Shown here: positions 27,271-36,690 of the stretch, one piece after another
How positions within the stretch are numbered: position 1 is the stretch's first letter
Layout of the letters: each line of letters starts with the position of its first letter
Assembly (NCBI GenBank): GCA_022763185.1
Contig: JALEGL010000008.1
Coordinates: forward strand, 62,001-126,000
DNA from: a bacterium
GTDB lineage: Bacteria > Bdellovibrionota_G > JALEGL01
Direction of reading: 5' to 3'
DNA: 64,000 bases
Position numbers and translations under genes: made by a program
The notes under the pieces: generated by a model
Seen by the model: only the letters and a program-made list of their open reading frames with translations
Database searches by the model: none
Told to the model about the DNA's origin: nothing

Positions 27271-29379
27271 TTATTTTGTCAGTCTGTCCATAAAAACTTT
27301 GGGTGTAAGAATCTCTGGTAAAACAATAGGATTTTGCCCTTGATGGTAATAAATATACAAAGGAACACTGGCCCGGTTAAAACGCTTTAAAAAATCTGTA
27401 ATGCTTGCGTCATAGTGAGTCCAGTCAGCTTTAATCATCACAATATTGTTGGTTTCAACAAAGTCTAAAACATTTTTATTATTGAAGGTGATGCTCTCAT
27501 TGACTTTACACGTTACACACCAATCGGCTGTGAAATCAATGAATACATGATGTTTTTGTTCAAGATGATTTTGTAGAGTTTGCGGAGAAAAATCAAGCCA
27601 TAAACCAGAATACTTTTGCGATGCACTTGTTTTATCAACGACTGTATCAGGCAAACATTTGTTTAAAGCAAAGATGCCAATGCTTAAATTAAATATAAGA
27701 ATAAAATATAGAAAAACTTTTGATAAAGTGCGCTTAAATTTTAAGATAAATATAACACTGGCAAAAAATAAAAGTGAAAACAGAAGCCAGAACATATGAT
27801 TGATCGATTGCAGCTGGCCATAAAGCCAGGAAAGCCAAAGTAGAGTAGCCAACATGGGGAAAAATAAAATATGTTTAAATGTATTCAACCAGGGTCCGCT
27901 TTTGGGAAGGCTAGGGATGTGTTTTGGAAAAAAGAAGATGTAGAGATAGGGTAGGGTAAATCCAAGACCCAAAAATAGAAAAATAACTAAAATATAAACC
28001 ATAGTTTGAGTGAGAGCATAGCCCAAAGAGACGCCCATAAATGGAGCTGAACAAGGTGAAGCCAAGAGAACTGCAAGAAAACCTGTAAAAAAAGATTGTG
28101 ACTTCTTAACCCCACTGAGTTGTTGATTGAGCTTTGATAAACCTGGAAGTTCAATATGAATTAAATCAACAAAGCTCAAGGCTAAGATTAAAAATACAAA
28201 AGAGAGTGTTAAAATAAACCATGGAGATTGAAGTTGAAACCCCCAGCCAAGAGAAAGCCCCATTTGTTTTAAGGCAACAATGCATAAAGCTATGCTTTGA
28301 AAACAAGTAATACAGCCAACAATAAACAGTCCGGCATCTTTACGAATGTCTTTATACGAGTTTTTCTGATGATGAACCAATGAAATAAGTTTTAAGGAAA
28401 TAATGGGAAATACACAGGGCATTAGGTTTAAAATGGCACCTCCTATAAAAGCAAAAATAATCATCAACCATAAAGAAGGAGCGTCTTTATTCGACTGAGA
28501 TTCTGATAAAATTTGAGTCGTTTGAAGTGCTGGCTCTGACCCTTCAGTATTAACCAAAAAATAGTGGTGAGTGTTTTCGGTGTGAATTAAGAGCAGCCCT
28601 TTGATGCTATCAACATCAAGGGCTTGAGTTTTTTCAAACTCAAGGCTTAAGTTTTGTTGTTCAGCCGTAACTTTAGGTTTTTTGTAAGAAAGAATAGAAG
28701 GTTCTTCAACTAAAAAATCATAATCTTTAATATTCAGCTTTGAAGTGGATTTTGGAAGAACCAAGTTAAGCTGAGTGCTTTGTTTTTGATCTTTTAAAGT
28801 ATAGTTTTGAATCGGTGTATTTGCTTGCTGCGTGTTAAAACGATTAAACGTGTTTTGAATATCCTGGTTGACCGTCAGTGAAGAAGCATCAACAATATCA
28901 AGCTTAAGCTCAAACTGTCCAAACTCAGGAACACATTCTTCTTTACAAACCAGCCATTGAGCATCTAGCGTAATATCAAGAGGTGATTTAGCGTTATGTT
29001 CTGGGAGAAGCCTAATCGGAACAAGTAAAATAAGTTCATCTTTATAGGCAAAAGACGTCAGAGGAGGTGTGTCTATTCTTACTGGGGTAGGCCATTGAGT
29101 TTCATAAAACTCAAGCCCTTTTGCAGTAAACGTTAACGTTGCAGGAGCGCCGGAGTCTCCTGGGTTTTTCCAGTAAGTATGCCAGCCTTCATTGAGTTTT
29201 ATCTGAAAAGCAAGGTGTGTTGATGGGGAATGATCAGAGATGGCTATATTATTATGTTGTGCGATGAGCCGAGCTTGACTGTGTGAAAAAGTTTTGAATT
29301 TTGATTGATTGGGGGCTTGAGCAAAACCATAGGTATGAAAAAAGAACAATCCCAAACAGGCAAATAAAAAATTTTTCAT
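27271..29379 (-). CDS. ScsB/DsbD-family thiol:disulfide interchange protein
   Basis: Trans-membrane reductant conduit of 702 aa. A signal peptide is followed by a periplasmic alpha domain with GWHTYWKNPGDSGAP, marking the ScsB-like branch. The membrane core has about eight helices with the electron-carrying cysteines in LNLMPCVFP and LASPCSAPF. The C-terminal thioredoxin domain has DFTADWCVTCK. Electrons go from cytoplasmic thioredoxin to periplasmic targets. The downstream exported peroxiredoxin-like protein is a likely client. It is divergent from the pyrophosphatase gene. DsbD and ScsB cannot be separated functionally from sequence alone. Confidence 0.92.
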   Translation of the reverse strand: MKNFLFACLGLFFFHTYGFAQAPNQSKFKTFSHSQARLIAQHNNIAISDHSPSTHLAFQIKLNEGWHTYWKNPGDSGAPATLTFTAKGLEFYETQWPTPVRIDTPPLTSFAYKDELILLVPIRLLPEHNAKSPLDITLDAQWLVCKEECVPEFGQFELKLDIVDASSLTVNQDIQNTFNRFNTQQANTPIQNYTLKDQKQSTQLNLVLPKSTSKLNIKDYDFLVEEPSILSYKKPKVTAEQQNLSLEFEKTQALDVDSIKGLLLIHTENTHHYFLVNTEGSEPALQTTQILSESQSNKDAPSLWLMIIFAFIGGAILNLMPCVFPIISLKLISLVHHQKNSYKDIRKDAGLFIVGCITCFQSIALCIVALKQMGLSLGWGFQLQSPWFILTLSFVFLILALSFVDLIHIELPGLSKLNQQLSGVKKSQSFFTGFLAVLLASPCSAPFMGVSLGYALTQTMVYILVIFLFLGLGFTLPYLYIFFFPKHIPSLPKSGPWLNTFKHILFFPMLATLLWLSWLYGQLQSINHMFWLLFSLLFFASVIFILKFKRTLSKVFLYFILIFNLSIGIFALNKCLPDTVVDKTSASQKYSGLWLDFSPQTLQNHLEQKHHVFIDFTADWCVTCKVNESITFNNKNVLDFVETNNIVMIKADWTHYDASITDFLKRFNRASVPLYIYYHQGQNPIVLPEILTPKVFMDRLTK

Positions 29380-29518
29380 GCTCTGTTTTTATACAAAGCC
29401 AGCATAATGTCAAAAATCTTGTAATCATTTTCAATGGATAGTTGATTTTTTTATATTTCACCGTTATGGAAGCAAAATTACTGATATCACTTTAGTTCAA
29501 TGTAAGGAGTTATAAAAA

Positions 29519-31582
29519 ATGGATATGGAAACTTTGAAATTGGCAACCCCAGTTGCGGGTATTGCAGGTTTGGTGGTTGCATTTTTGATATATTTAAATA
29601 TCAAAAGTAGAGCAACTGGTACAGATAGAATGAAAGAAATTGCTTTAGCCATTGAAGATGGTGCCATGGCATTTTTAAAACGTGAATATCAAATTTTAAC
29701 TGGTTTTGTCATCATTGTTGCGGCATTGATGGCTTGGAAACTGGATGTTAATACAGCCATAGCTTTTATATTTGGTGCCTTATGTTCTGTATTTGCAGGT
29801 TTCTTTGGGATGAAATCTGCCACCAAATCCAATGTCAGAACAACAGCTGCAGCAAAAGATCAAGGTCAAGCAGCAGCTTTGAGTGTAGCCTTCTTAGGCG
29901 GCTCAGTGATGGGCCTATCCGTGGCTTCTTTAGGCTTGTTAGGTGTGGGTATTTTATTTTGGATGTACGGCAGTCCTGAAACTGCGCAAGTGATCAATGG
30001 TTTTTCCATGGGCGCCAGCTCCATTGCTCTTTTTGCACGTGTAGGTGGCGGTATTTATACCAAAGCTGCAGATGTTGGAGCTGACCTTGTAGGTAAAGTT
30101 GAAGCGGGTATTCCTGAAGATGATCCAAGAAACCCTGGCGTTATTGCTGATAATGTTGGTGATAATGTTGGCGATGTAGCCGGTATGGGTGCTGATATTT
30201 TTGAATCCTATGTTGGATCTATCATTGCTACAATAGCTTTGGGTGCCACTGTTGTTGGTACGGCATTGGTAAGCTTGGGTGATGGCAGTGGTGTTGAAGA
30301 AAGTGTTTTAAGGTCTGCATTGATGGGCTTACCACTTATGTTAGCTTTAGCTGGCCTGGGTGCTTCACTGGTAGGAATTGCTTCTATTAAAGTGTTAAAA
30401 GATTCTGATCCAGCCAAAGCTTTACGTTATTCAACTTTTATTGCGGCGGGTTTATTTTTATTGGCCAGTTACTTTATTGTTAACTGCCTTCCAATCAGCA
30501 ACGGTTTGTTTTACGCCATTTTGGTGGGAACCATTGCCGGAACCTGCATTGGTTTGGTTACTGAATATTATACTAGTGCTGCACCAGTACGTAGAATTGC
30601 TAAAGCTTCTCAAACAGGAGCAGCTACAAATATTATTGCAGGTCTTGCCGTTGGTTTAGAAAGCTGTGTGATGCCCATCATTATGATTGCCATTGCCATC
30701 TTTTTTGCCAATAGTTTGGGCGGTTTGTACGGAATTGCTCTAGCAGCTGTCGGTATGCTAGCAACCGTGGGTGTAACCATGTCTGTGGATGCCTATGGTC
30801 CTATTGCCGATAACGCAGGAGGAATTTCTGAAATGAGCGGTTTGGGTGAAGACGTCAGAAAAATCACAGATGGTTTGGATGCTTTGGGCAACACAACAGC
30901 TGCTGTAGGTAAAGGTTTTGCCATTGGTTCTGCTGCTTTGACTGCCTTAGCTTTGTTTGCAGCTTATACACAAGGGATAGATTATGTCAGAGCCATGCGA
31001 GGAGACAGTGCCATTGTGATTGCCATCACTGATGCTAAAGTTGTGATTGGTTTATTGCTGGGTGGTGTTTTACCTTTCTTTGTTGGTGCTTATACCATGA
31101 CCAGTGTGGGTAGAGCTGCCGGATATATGGTAGATGAAATCAGACGCCAGTTTAGAGAAATCCCTGGATTGCTTGAAGGTAAAGAAGGCGTTAAACCTGA
31201 TTCAGCCCGCTGTGTGGAAATTTCAACCAGTGCTGCATTAAAAGAAATGGTTGTCCCTGGTCTTGTGGCCGTTGTATCTCCTGTTGTCATTGGTTTTGGT
31301 TTAGGTGCAGAGGCTTTAGGTGGAACTTTGGCGGGTGCAACTGTAACCGGTGTATTGATGGCTTTGTTTATGTCCAATGGCGGTGGTGCTTGGGATAATG
31401 CCAAAAAAGCCATTGAAAATGGTGAAATAGAAGGCGAGAGCAAAGGCTCTGAAGCTCATAAAGCAACTGTAGTTGGTGACACAGTGGGTGATCCATTCAA
31501 AGATACCAGCGGACCATCAATGAACATCTTGATTAAATTGATGTCTATTGTGTCTTTGGTGATTGCTCCGATGATCGCATAG
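29519..31582 (+). CDS. hppA: Membrane-bound ion-translocating pyrophosphatase, K+-dependent type
   Basis: Pumps H+ or Na+ out of the cytoplasm using pyrophosphate hydrolysis. 687 aa and about 16 helices. Catalytic loops are intact: [49 protein letters not shown] and [15 protein letters not shown]. The subtype site reads [15 protein letters not shown]; Ala at this place (rather than Lys) marks the K+-dependent class, which includes all known Na+ pumps and some H+ pumps. AAGGAG precedes the ATG by nine bases. Monocistronic, with its own terminator. Confidence 0.97.
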   Translation: MDMETLKLATPVAGIAGLVVAFLIYLNIKSRATGTDRMKEIALAIEDGAMAFLKREYQILTGFVIIVAALMAWKLDVNTAIAFIFGALCSVFAGFFGMKSATKSNVRTTAAAKDQGQAAALSVAFLGGSVMGLSVASLGLLGVGILFWMYGSPETAQVINGFSMGASSIALFARVGGGIYTKAADVGADLVGKVEAGIPEDDPRNPGVIADNVGDNVGDVAGMGADIFESYVGSIIATIALGATVVGTALVSLGDGSGVEESVLRSALMGLPLMLALAGLGASLVGIASIKVLKDSDPAKALRYSTFIAAGLFLLASYFIVNCLPISNGLFYAILVGTIAGTCIGLVTEYYTSAAPVRRIAKASQTGAATNIIAGLAVGLESCVMPIIMIAIAIFFANSLGGLYGIALAAVGMLATVGVTMSVDAYGPIADNAGGISEMSGLGEDVRKITDGLDALGNTTAAVGKGFAIGSAALTALALFAAYTQGIDYVRAMRGDSAIVIAITDAKVVIGLLLGGVLPFFVGAYTMTSVGRAAGYMVDEIRRQFREIPGLLEGKEGVKPDSARCVEISTSAALKEMVVPGLVAVVSPVVIGFGLGAEALGGTLAGATVTGVLMALFMSNGGGAWDNAKKAIENGEIEGESKGSEAHKATVVGDTVGDPFKDTSGPSMNILIKLMSIVSLVIAPMIA

Positions 31583-31612
31583 TATTTATTTCTGGGTATC
31601 GATATACAGCTC

Positions 31613-31649
31613 AAAAAGAGCGGTAGTCTTTTGGACACCGCTCTTTTTT
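31613..31649 (+). terminator. Rho-independent terminator after hppA
   Basis: AAAAAGAGCGGT (31613-31624) pairs perfectly with ACCGCTCTTTTT (31637-31648) over a 12-base loop, ending in T. It lies 30 bases after the stop codon. Confidence 0.92.
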
Positions 31650-31821
31650 ATTTTGTAAGACTGTTTAAAATCAAAAAATAATCCTACTGTTTAGAAAAAA
31701 ATTTAATTTTTGCAGCTTTATCATTGGGGTAGATTTCTAAAATTTAAGCCTTGAATCTGCCAATAATTCTATGCTATGTAAAATCAATTCTAGATTTGTT
31801 CATCTTTGTTTTGGGGGAAAC

Positions 31822-32817
31822 ATGAGAAATATTTTATATTGTTTGGTTATATTATTTTCACCGTATTTATTTGCGCAAAAAATCATAATAAATTTGTATC
31901 CAGAGTTACATGGTGTTGGAAAATGTCCAGAGCAAACTGAAAAGTTAAAAACACTTACTATTTTAAGTGATAATTTTTATTTAGGTTTAGAAAATCAGCT
32001 TGCTTATGATGGACAAAGCTTAAATCCTTTTGGACTTGAGTCACCAAGAATTTATGCACCCGGGCATTATTTTTTACAGATGGTTAGAGCCTATTTACAT
32101 CAAGCCAATATGCTTTATTATGCTAAAGGAAATCCAGTTCCAAACTTTAATCAAAAAGTTTATGTTAGTCTAAGAAATGCTTTAGGCAGCATGCTAAGCA
32201 TGTTTTTCACTATGGAAAATTACAACAGATATATTCCAGAGGTTGATGAAATAGTGATAAATGATAATGAAATGCTTCATGATTTGGAACAAGTAAAAAC
32301 TGTTCACTCTCAAGTTGATACTGCATTAAAAAACAATAATTTAACGGTTGTAGCTAATTTGAACCCAATCAATACTGCTATGACCAATTATTTGAATTAT
32401 TTCTATCAAGATAAAAAAGCCGCCGTAATGGCCATTGTTGATGATCCAGGGCTTGCACAAGCAAAAAAAGAATACAGTATCGCCAGCAATGAAGAGATAA
32501 AAGCACAGCGAGATAGCTTAATTAATTTTAAAGGTAATCAAATCGATTACATTGACCGTATACATCCTCAACTGATTGAAGAATACATTGAATACAGCCT
32601 AATCAACAAAAACTACATGTTTCTTGATAATATCTATGACTACATACAAGAAAATAGTATTGAAACTTCTGATACACTTTCTGTAATTGTGGGTAAAAAC
32701 CATGTTTTTGGCATGCAGCGCTTGGTGCAGCTTATTCCTAGGTTTAATGAAGCTTTCGAACTCGAAGTGCAAGAGGACTGTGCCAGCATTGAAGACTTTG
32801 ATCCGTTTAAACGATAA
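31822..32817 (+). CDS. Exported protein, possible TraB/GumN/ChaN-fold (TIKI clan) member
   Basis: No certain family. The ATG at 31822 follows GGGGGAAAC and gives a good signal peptide (MRNILYCLVILFSPYLFA), so I prefer it to the upstream ATG at 31771; mature length is about 313 aa. After the signal, LYPELHGVGKC is followed some 25 residues on by LGLENQ, and near the C-terminus comes VIVGKNHVFGMQRL. His after strand 1, Glu in strand 2 and a C-terminal G-x-x-H is the layout of the TraB/GumN/EreA/ChaN clan. That assignment is inference; the middle is helical. Convergent with sufE. Confidence 0.7.
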   Translation: MRNILYCLVILFSPYLFAQKIIINLYPELHGVGKCPEQTEKLKTLTILSDNFYLGLENQLAYDGQSLNPFGLESPRIYAPGHYFLQMVRAYLHQANMLYYAKGNPVPNFNQKVYVSLRNALGSMLSMFFTMENYNRYIPEVDEIVINDNEMLHDLEQVKTVHSQVDTALKNNNLTVVANLNPINTAMTNYLNYFYQDKKAAVMAIVDDPGLAQAKKEYSIASNEEIKAQRDSLINFKGNQIDYIDRIHPQLIEEYIEYSLINKNYMFLDNIYDYIQENSIETSDTLSVIVGKNHVFGMQRLVQLIPRFNEAFELEVQEDCASIEDFDPFKR

Positions 32818-32854
32818 GTTCTCCATTGAAGGTTTTGCAATGTTTATTAAAATG

Positions 32855-32889
32855 AACAAGGCTTGTGTTTTGTGTGTGCAAGCCTTGTT
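32855..32889. terminator. Hairpin between convergent genes
   Basis: AACAAGGCTTG (32855-32865) and CAAGCCTTGTT (32879-32889) form an 11-base perfect stem with a 13-base loop. No T run follows, so termination is uncertain. A second stem, AAGCTAAG (32916-32923) with CTTAGCTT (32931-32938), overlaps the sufE stop codon. Confidence 0.5.
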
Positions 32890-32931
32890 ATAGTATGTTC
32901 AGTCCAGCCAAACTTAAGCTAAGCATGGCCC

Positions 32932-33351
32932 TTAGCTTGGCTGATTTTGCGCATAAGATTGAATGGTTTTAACCATAGAATAAAAGCCATTGCGTCGTAT
33001 GGGGCTGAGGTGACTTTCTAAACCAAGCTTTTTGAAAATGTTTTCAATATCGGTTTGAGCTATATCCTGTGGAGACTGACTATTGTATATGGCCATGAGT
33101 AAGGCAACTAAACCTTTCACGATAATTGCGTCGCTGTCTGCATGGAAATATATAGCATCAGGTGTGGTTTTATCTTCATCAATGGCAAGCCAGACATTGC
33201 TCATGCAGCCTTCAACTTTGTATTGATCGGTTTTGTATTGGTCATCAATAGCAGGCATTTTTTTGGCGAGTTCAATGATATAAGTGTACTTGTCTTCCCA
33301 GTCACTCATAAATTCAAAGTCTTCTAAAATATTTTTTATTTCTGCTTTCAT
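32932..33351 (-). CDS. sufE: SufE family Fe-S cluster assembly sulfur acceptor
   Basis: SufE takes persulfide sulfur from a cysteine desulfurase (SufS or CsdA) and stimulates Fe-S assembly. The 139-aa protein has DWEDKYTYIIELAKKMP at the start, the acceptor Cys49 in VEGCMSNVWL, and the SPIRRNGFYSMV end typical of the family. No suf genes are nearby. A stand-alone SufE could serve the abundant Fe-S enzymes here, such as NqrF. Divergent from leuS. Confidence 0.95.
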   Translation of the reverse strand: MKAEIKNILEDFEFMSDWEDKYTYIIELAKKMPAIDDQYKTDQYKVEGCMSNVWLAIDEDKTTPDAIYFHADSDAIIVKGLVALLMAIYNSQSPQDIAQTDIENIFKKLGLESHLSPIRRNGFYSMVKTIQSYAQNQPS

Positions 33352-33390
33352 CGGGTTTACCTCTCAGTGAAAATGGTATACTCGGAACTT

Positions 33391-36144
33391 ATGAAAATGT
33401 ACACCTTTGCCGATATTGAAAAGAAATGGCAGCAGCACTGGCAAGAAAACAAGACCTTTAAAGCCCTTAATCCTGGGGATGCCGGCTTTGATGCCAATAA
33501 GCCTAAGTATTATGTCTTAGATATGTTTCCGTACCCTTCTGGCAAAGGTTTACACGTTGGTCATCCTTTAGGTTACATTGCAACCGATATTGTTGCGCGT
33601 TACAAACGCATGCAAGGCTTTAATGTTTTGCATCCCATGGGCTTTGATGCTTTTGGTTTGCCTGCGGAACAATATGCCATTGAAACAGGAACACATCCAG
33701 AGGTCACCACTCAAAAAAATATTGATAACATGCGCAGACAGCTTAAAGACTGTGCTTTAAGCTATGATTGGGATAGAGAGATCTCTACAACAGACCCAGA
33801 GTATTACAAGTGGACGCAATGGATTTTTTTACAATTGTTCAACAGCTACTTTGATGAGCAAGAGCAAAAAGCCAAACCTATAGAACATTTGATTGAAAAT
33901 TTAAAGAAAGACCCAAAGGTCAATTGGGATAGTTTAAATGAAGTTGAGCAAGAAAGCATTTTATCTCAATACCGCTTGGCCTATCAAGCAGAAGTGCCTG
34001 TCAATTGGTGCCCTGAGTTGGGTACTGTTTTAGCCAACGAAGAGGTCACCAATGAAGGCCGTTCTGAACGGGGCAATTATCCGGTTTACAAACGTCCACT
34101 CAAACAATGGACCTTAAGAATCACCAAGTATGCCGATCGTCTGATTGATGATTTAGAGGCAGTTGATTGGCCCCTTGCCGTTAAAGAAATGCAAAAGAAT
34201 TGGATTGGTAAAAGCACCGGTGCCCAAGTTAAGTTTTCCATAAATGATTTGGATGAAAGCATAGATGTGTTTACCACGCGGCCAGACACTCTGATGGGCT
34301 GTACATTTATGGTTTTGGCAGCTCAGCATCCTTTACTTAAAGAATTGGTTCCAAATGAAAAACAAGACCAGCTCAACAATTTTATTGAAGAGTGCGAAAC
34401 TTTACAAGCCAATACCGGCTATGATGAAGAAGATAAAAAAATAGGGATGTTTACTGGAGCCTACGCTATACATCCCATAACTGGAGATAATATTCCCATT
34501 TGGACCGCCAATTATGTCTTAATGGATTATGGTACAGGTGCTGTTATGGCGGTGCCCGCACATGATGAAAGAGATTTTGCTTTTGCTAAACAATATGACA
34601 TTGAAATTAAACCTGTGGTTGAGCCAGATCAAGCATGGTTAAAAAAACATAAGCTTGCAAGTATTAAAGAGTATGAACAACAATGTTCTAAATTGGATGA
34701 ATGCTACAGTGATTATCATAAAGCGTTAAACTCAGCCTCAGAGCAATTGGATATCAATGGTTTAAGTTCACAAGATGCAAAAAATAAGATCATTGATTTT
34801 TTACACAACCAAGGCAAGGGCTTTAAAAAAATTCAATACAAATTAAGAGACTGGTTGTTTAGCAGACAACGTTATTGGGGTGAACCTTTCCCAGTCCTAC
34901 ACAAAGACAATGACGTGAGTGTGGGGGTAGAAGAAAAAAATCTACCTGTAGTTTTACCCCCTTTAGAAGACTTTAGGCCAACCGGCGGTTTATCAGCAGA
35001 TGAGGAACCACAACCTTCATTGTCACGGGCAGAAAAAGCTTGGAAAGAAGTTGAAAAAAATGGAGTCCATTATCAACGTGAACTCAATACCATGCCTCAA
35101 TGGGCAGGTTCTTGTTGGTACTATCTTCGCTTTTTAGACCCAAAAAATACAGAGCAGTTTGCAAGTGAAGAAGCTCAAAACTATTGGATGGGAGACAATG
35201 GCGTTGATTTATATGTGGGTGGGGTAGAGCATGCCGTCTTACACTTATTGTATGCTCGCTTTTGGCATAAAGTGTTGTATGATTTAGGCCATGTCAAAAC
35301 TAAAGAGCCATTTGGTAAGCTGTTCAACCAAGGTTATATTCAGGCTTACTCTTATCAAGATGAACGCGGTATTTACGTCAATGCCCATGAAGTCAAAGAA
35401 GTGTCGAAAGATCAGTTTGAGTATGAAGGCAATAGCGTCAAGCGTAACTTGGGTAAAATGGGTAAGTCGCTTAAAAACTCCATCAGTCCCGATGAGATGA
35501 TAGAAAAATATGGCTGCGATACCTTTAGATTGTATGAAATGTACTTGGGACCTTTGGATCAGTCGAAAGTCTGGGATACCGAAGCCATTGTTGGTGTGCA
35601 TCGCTTTTTACAAAAACTATGGCGCAATTTGGTCAATGAAGAAACCGGTGAATTAAAAATTGTACAAGAAGAGGCCAGTAAAGAGCTCAATATGCAATTG
35701 CATCAGTGCATTAAAACCGTAACTGAATACATGGAAAACATGCGCTACAATGCAGCTATTGCCCAGATTATTCAGTTAAACAACAGTTTATCTTCACTGA
35801 GTACTGTGCCACACAATATTGCCAAAGCCATGTTGCAAATGCTTGCCCCTATGGCCCCTCATATTTGTGAAGAGTTGTGGAGCATGATGGGCAATACAAC
35901 AGAGTTAAGTCAAGAATCCTGGCCAAGCTACGATGAAGCTTTGATTGCATCACAAGCCATTGAGATTGTCATTCAGGTCAATGGTAAAAAGAAAAGCAGT
36001 ATTATGGTAGAAAAAGATACCGATGCTGAAGTGATAAAAGAAAAAGCCCAAGCGGATGATAAGATTATTAAAAACTTACAAGGCAAAACCATTCGAAAAG
36101 TGATTTATGTTCCAGGACGTTTGGTGAATATTGTAGCCAATTGA
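33391..36144 (+). CDS. leuS: Leucyl-tRNA synthetase
   Basis: Class I synthetase that charges tRNA-Leu. The HIGH box is HVGH in PYPSGKGLHVGHPLGY; the KMSKS box reads KMGKS (LGKMGKSLKNS), a variant known in some bacterial lineages. The CP1 editing domain has TTRPDTLMGCTFMVLA and GTGAVMAVPAHDERD with the editing Asp. It is about 917 aa, longer than the 860-aa E. coli enzyme, with extra segments after the Rossmann start (KKDPKVNWDSLNEVEQ) and after the editing domain. In-frame starts exist at 33367 (GTG), 33373, 33391 and 33397; I favour 33391 (MKMYTFADIEKKW). Confidence 0.97.
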   Translation: MKMYTFADIEKKWQQHWQENKTFKALNPGDAGFDANKPKYYVLDMFPYPSGKGLHVGHPLGYIATDIVARYKRMQGFNVLHPMGFDAFGLPAEQYAIETGTHPEVTTQKNIDNMRRQLKDCALSYDWDREISTTDPEYYKWTQWIFLQLFNSYFDEQEQKAKPIEHLIENLKKDPKVNWDSLNEVEQESILSQYRLAYQAEVPVNWCPELGTVLANEEVTNEGRSERGNYPVYKRPLKQWTLRITKYADRLIDDLEAVDWPLAVKEMQKNWIGKSTGAQVKFSINDLDESIDVFTTRPDTLMGCTFMVLAAQHPLLKELVPNEKQDQLNNFIEECETLQANTGYDEEDKKIGMFTGAYAIHPITGDNIPIWTANYVLMDYGTGAVMAVPAHDERDFAFAKQYDIEIKPVVEPDQAWLKKHKLASIKEYEQQCSKLDECYSDYHKALNSASEQLDINGLSSQDAKNKIIDFLHNQGKGFKKIQYKLRDWLFSRQRYWGEPFPVLHKDNDVSVGVEEKNLPVVLPPLEDFRPTGGLSADEEPQPSLSRAEKAWKEVEKNGVHYQRELNTMPQWAGSCWYYLRFLDPKNTEQFASEEAQNYWMGDNGVDLYVGGVEHAVLHLLYARFWHKVLYDLGHVKTKEPFGKLFNQGYIQAYSYQDERGIYVNAHEVKEVSKDQFEYEGNSVKRNLGKMGKSLKNSISPDEMIEKYGCDTFRLYEMYLGPLDQSKVWDTEAIVGVHRFLQKLWRNLVNEETGELKIVQEEASKELNMQLHQCIKTVTEYMENMRYNAAIAQIIQLNNSLSSLSTVPHNIAKAMLQMLAPMAPHICEELWSMMGNTTELSQESWPSYDEALIASQAIEIVIQVNGKKKSSIMVEKDTDAEVIKEKAQADDKIIKNLQGKTIRKVIYVPGRLVNIVAN

Positions 36145-36474
36145 TCAATATATTTTTGCTTTATCTTGCCAGATTTTTATGGCCTCCTGCCAGCTAGGAA
36201 TAGTTTCAGATTCATAGCCGTGGGTTTTGCCTGTGGCAATGTTGTTAAATTGCTTGATTGCTTGCATGTGTACACCAGAATAAAGAAAACGCTGCATATC
36301 TTCTTTGCTTTCCCAAGCGGTAAGGGTGTGCGCATAACCGTTAACATTTTTTGTTTGGCAATAGACGTTACCAGATGCATTCCTTGCTTGATTAAAGCAA
36401 GGAATGGCGTAGCGATAAAACTTTAACCTTGCTATAAAATTTTTAGGTTTTAGGCCTGTGATAGAAATATACAT
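36145..36474 (-). CDS. Small protein resembling dimeric alpha/beta-barrel (DUF3291-like) proteins
   Basis: About 109 aa. The segment AHTLTAWESKEDMQRFLYSGVHMQAI resembles the ferredoxin-like dimeric alpha/beta-barrel proteins such as DUF3291 and antibiotic biosynthesis monooxygenases, where a heme or small substrate may bind. The ATG at 36474 (MYISITGLKP) starts at the expected first strand; the frame opens further up to a TTG at 36507. Neither has a clear ribosome site. It abuts the convergent leuS gene with no gap. The family link is a resemblance, not proof. Confidence 0.65.
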   Translation of the reverse strand: MYISITGLKPKNFIARLKFYRYAIPCFNQARNASGNVYCQTKNVNGYAHTLTAWESKEDMQRFLYSGVHMQAIKQFNNIATGKTHGYESETIPSWQEAIKIWQDKAKIY

Positions 36475-36565
36475 CGCTTGTGGGATATATACGATAATAG
36501 ATATCAAACAAATTTTTAACCGTGATTTAAAAAGTATTTTTAAAATTTAGGCCTAAAATTTAGTT

Positions 36566-36641
36566 TGGAGCCTCCCGCCAGAATCGAACTGGCGACCTAC
36601 TCATTACGAATGAGTTGCTCTACCAACTGAGCTAGGGAGGC
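36566..36641 (-). tRNA. tRNA-Thr (anticodon CGT)
   Basis: Read on the minus strand, the 76-base gene folds into a full cloverleaf. Acceptor GCCTCCC pairs with GGGAGGC, D-arm is GCTC-AGTTGGTA-GAGC, the anticodon arm is ACTCA-TTCGTAA-TGAGT with anticodon CGT at the centre, and the T-arm is GCCAG-TTCGATT-CTGGC. The 3' TCCA is encoded. It decodes ACG. It lies upstream of the 36145 gene and downstream of topA. Confidence 0.97.
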
Positions 36642-36690
36642 TAAAAACCTTACCATTTTTTTGATCTTTTTATTTCATTCAGAACGTATA

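Noticed and set aside
36566-36641. tRNA-Thr as an integration site
   Set aside because: Both sides carry housekeeping genes (topA, leuS) and no integrase or duplicated tRNA 3' end is visible.
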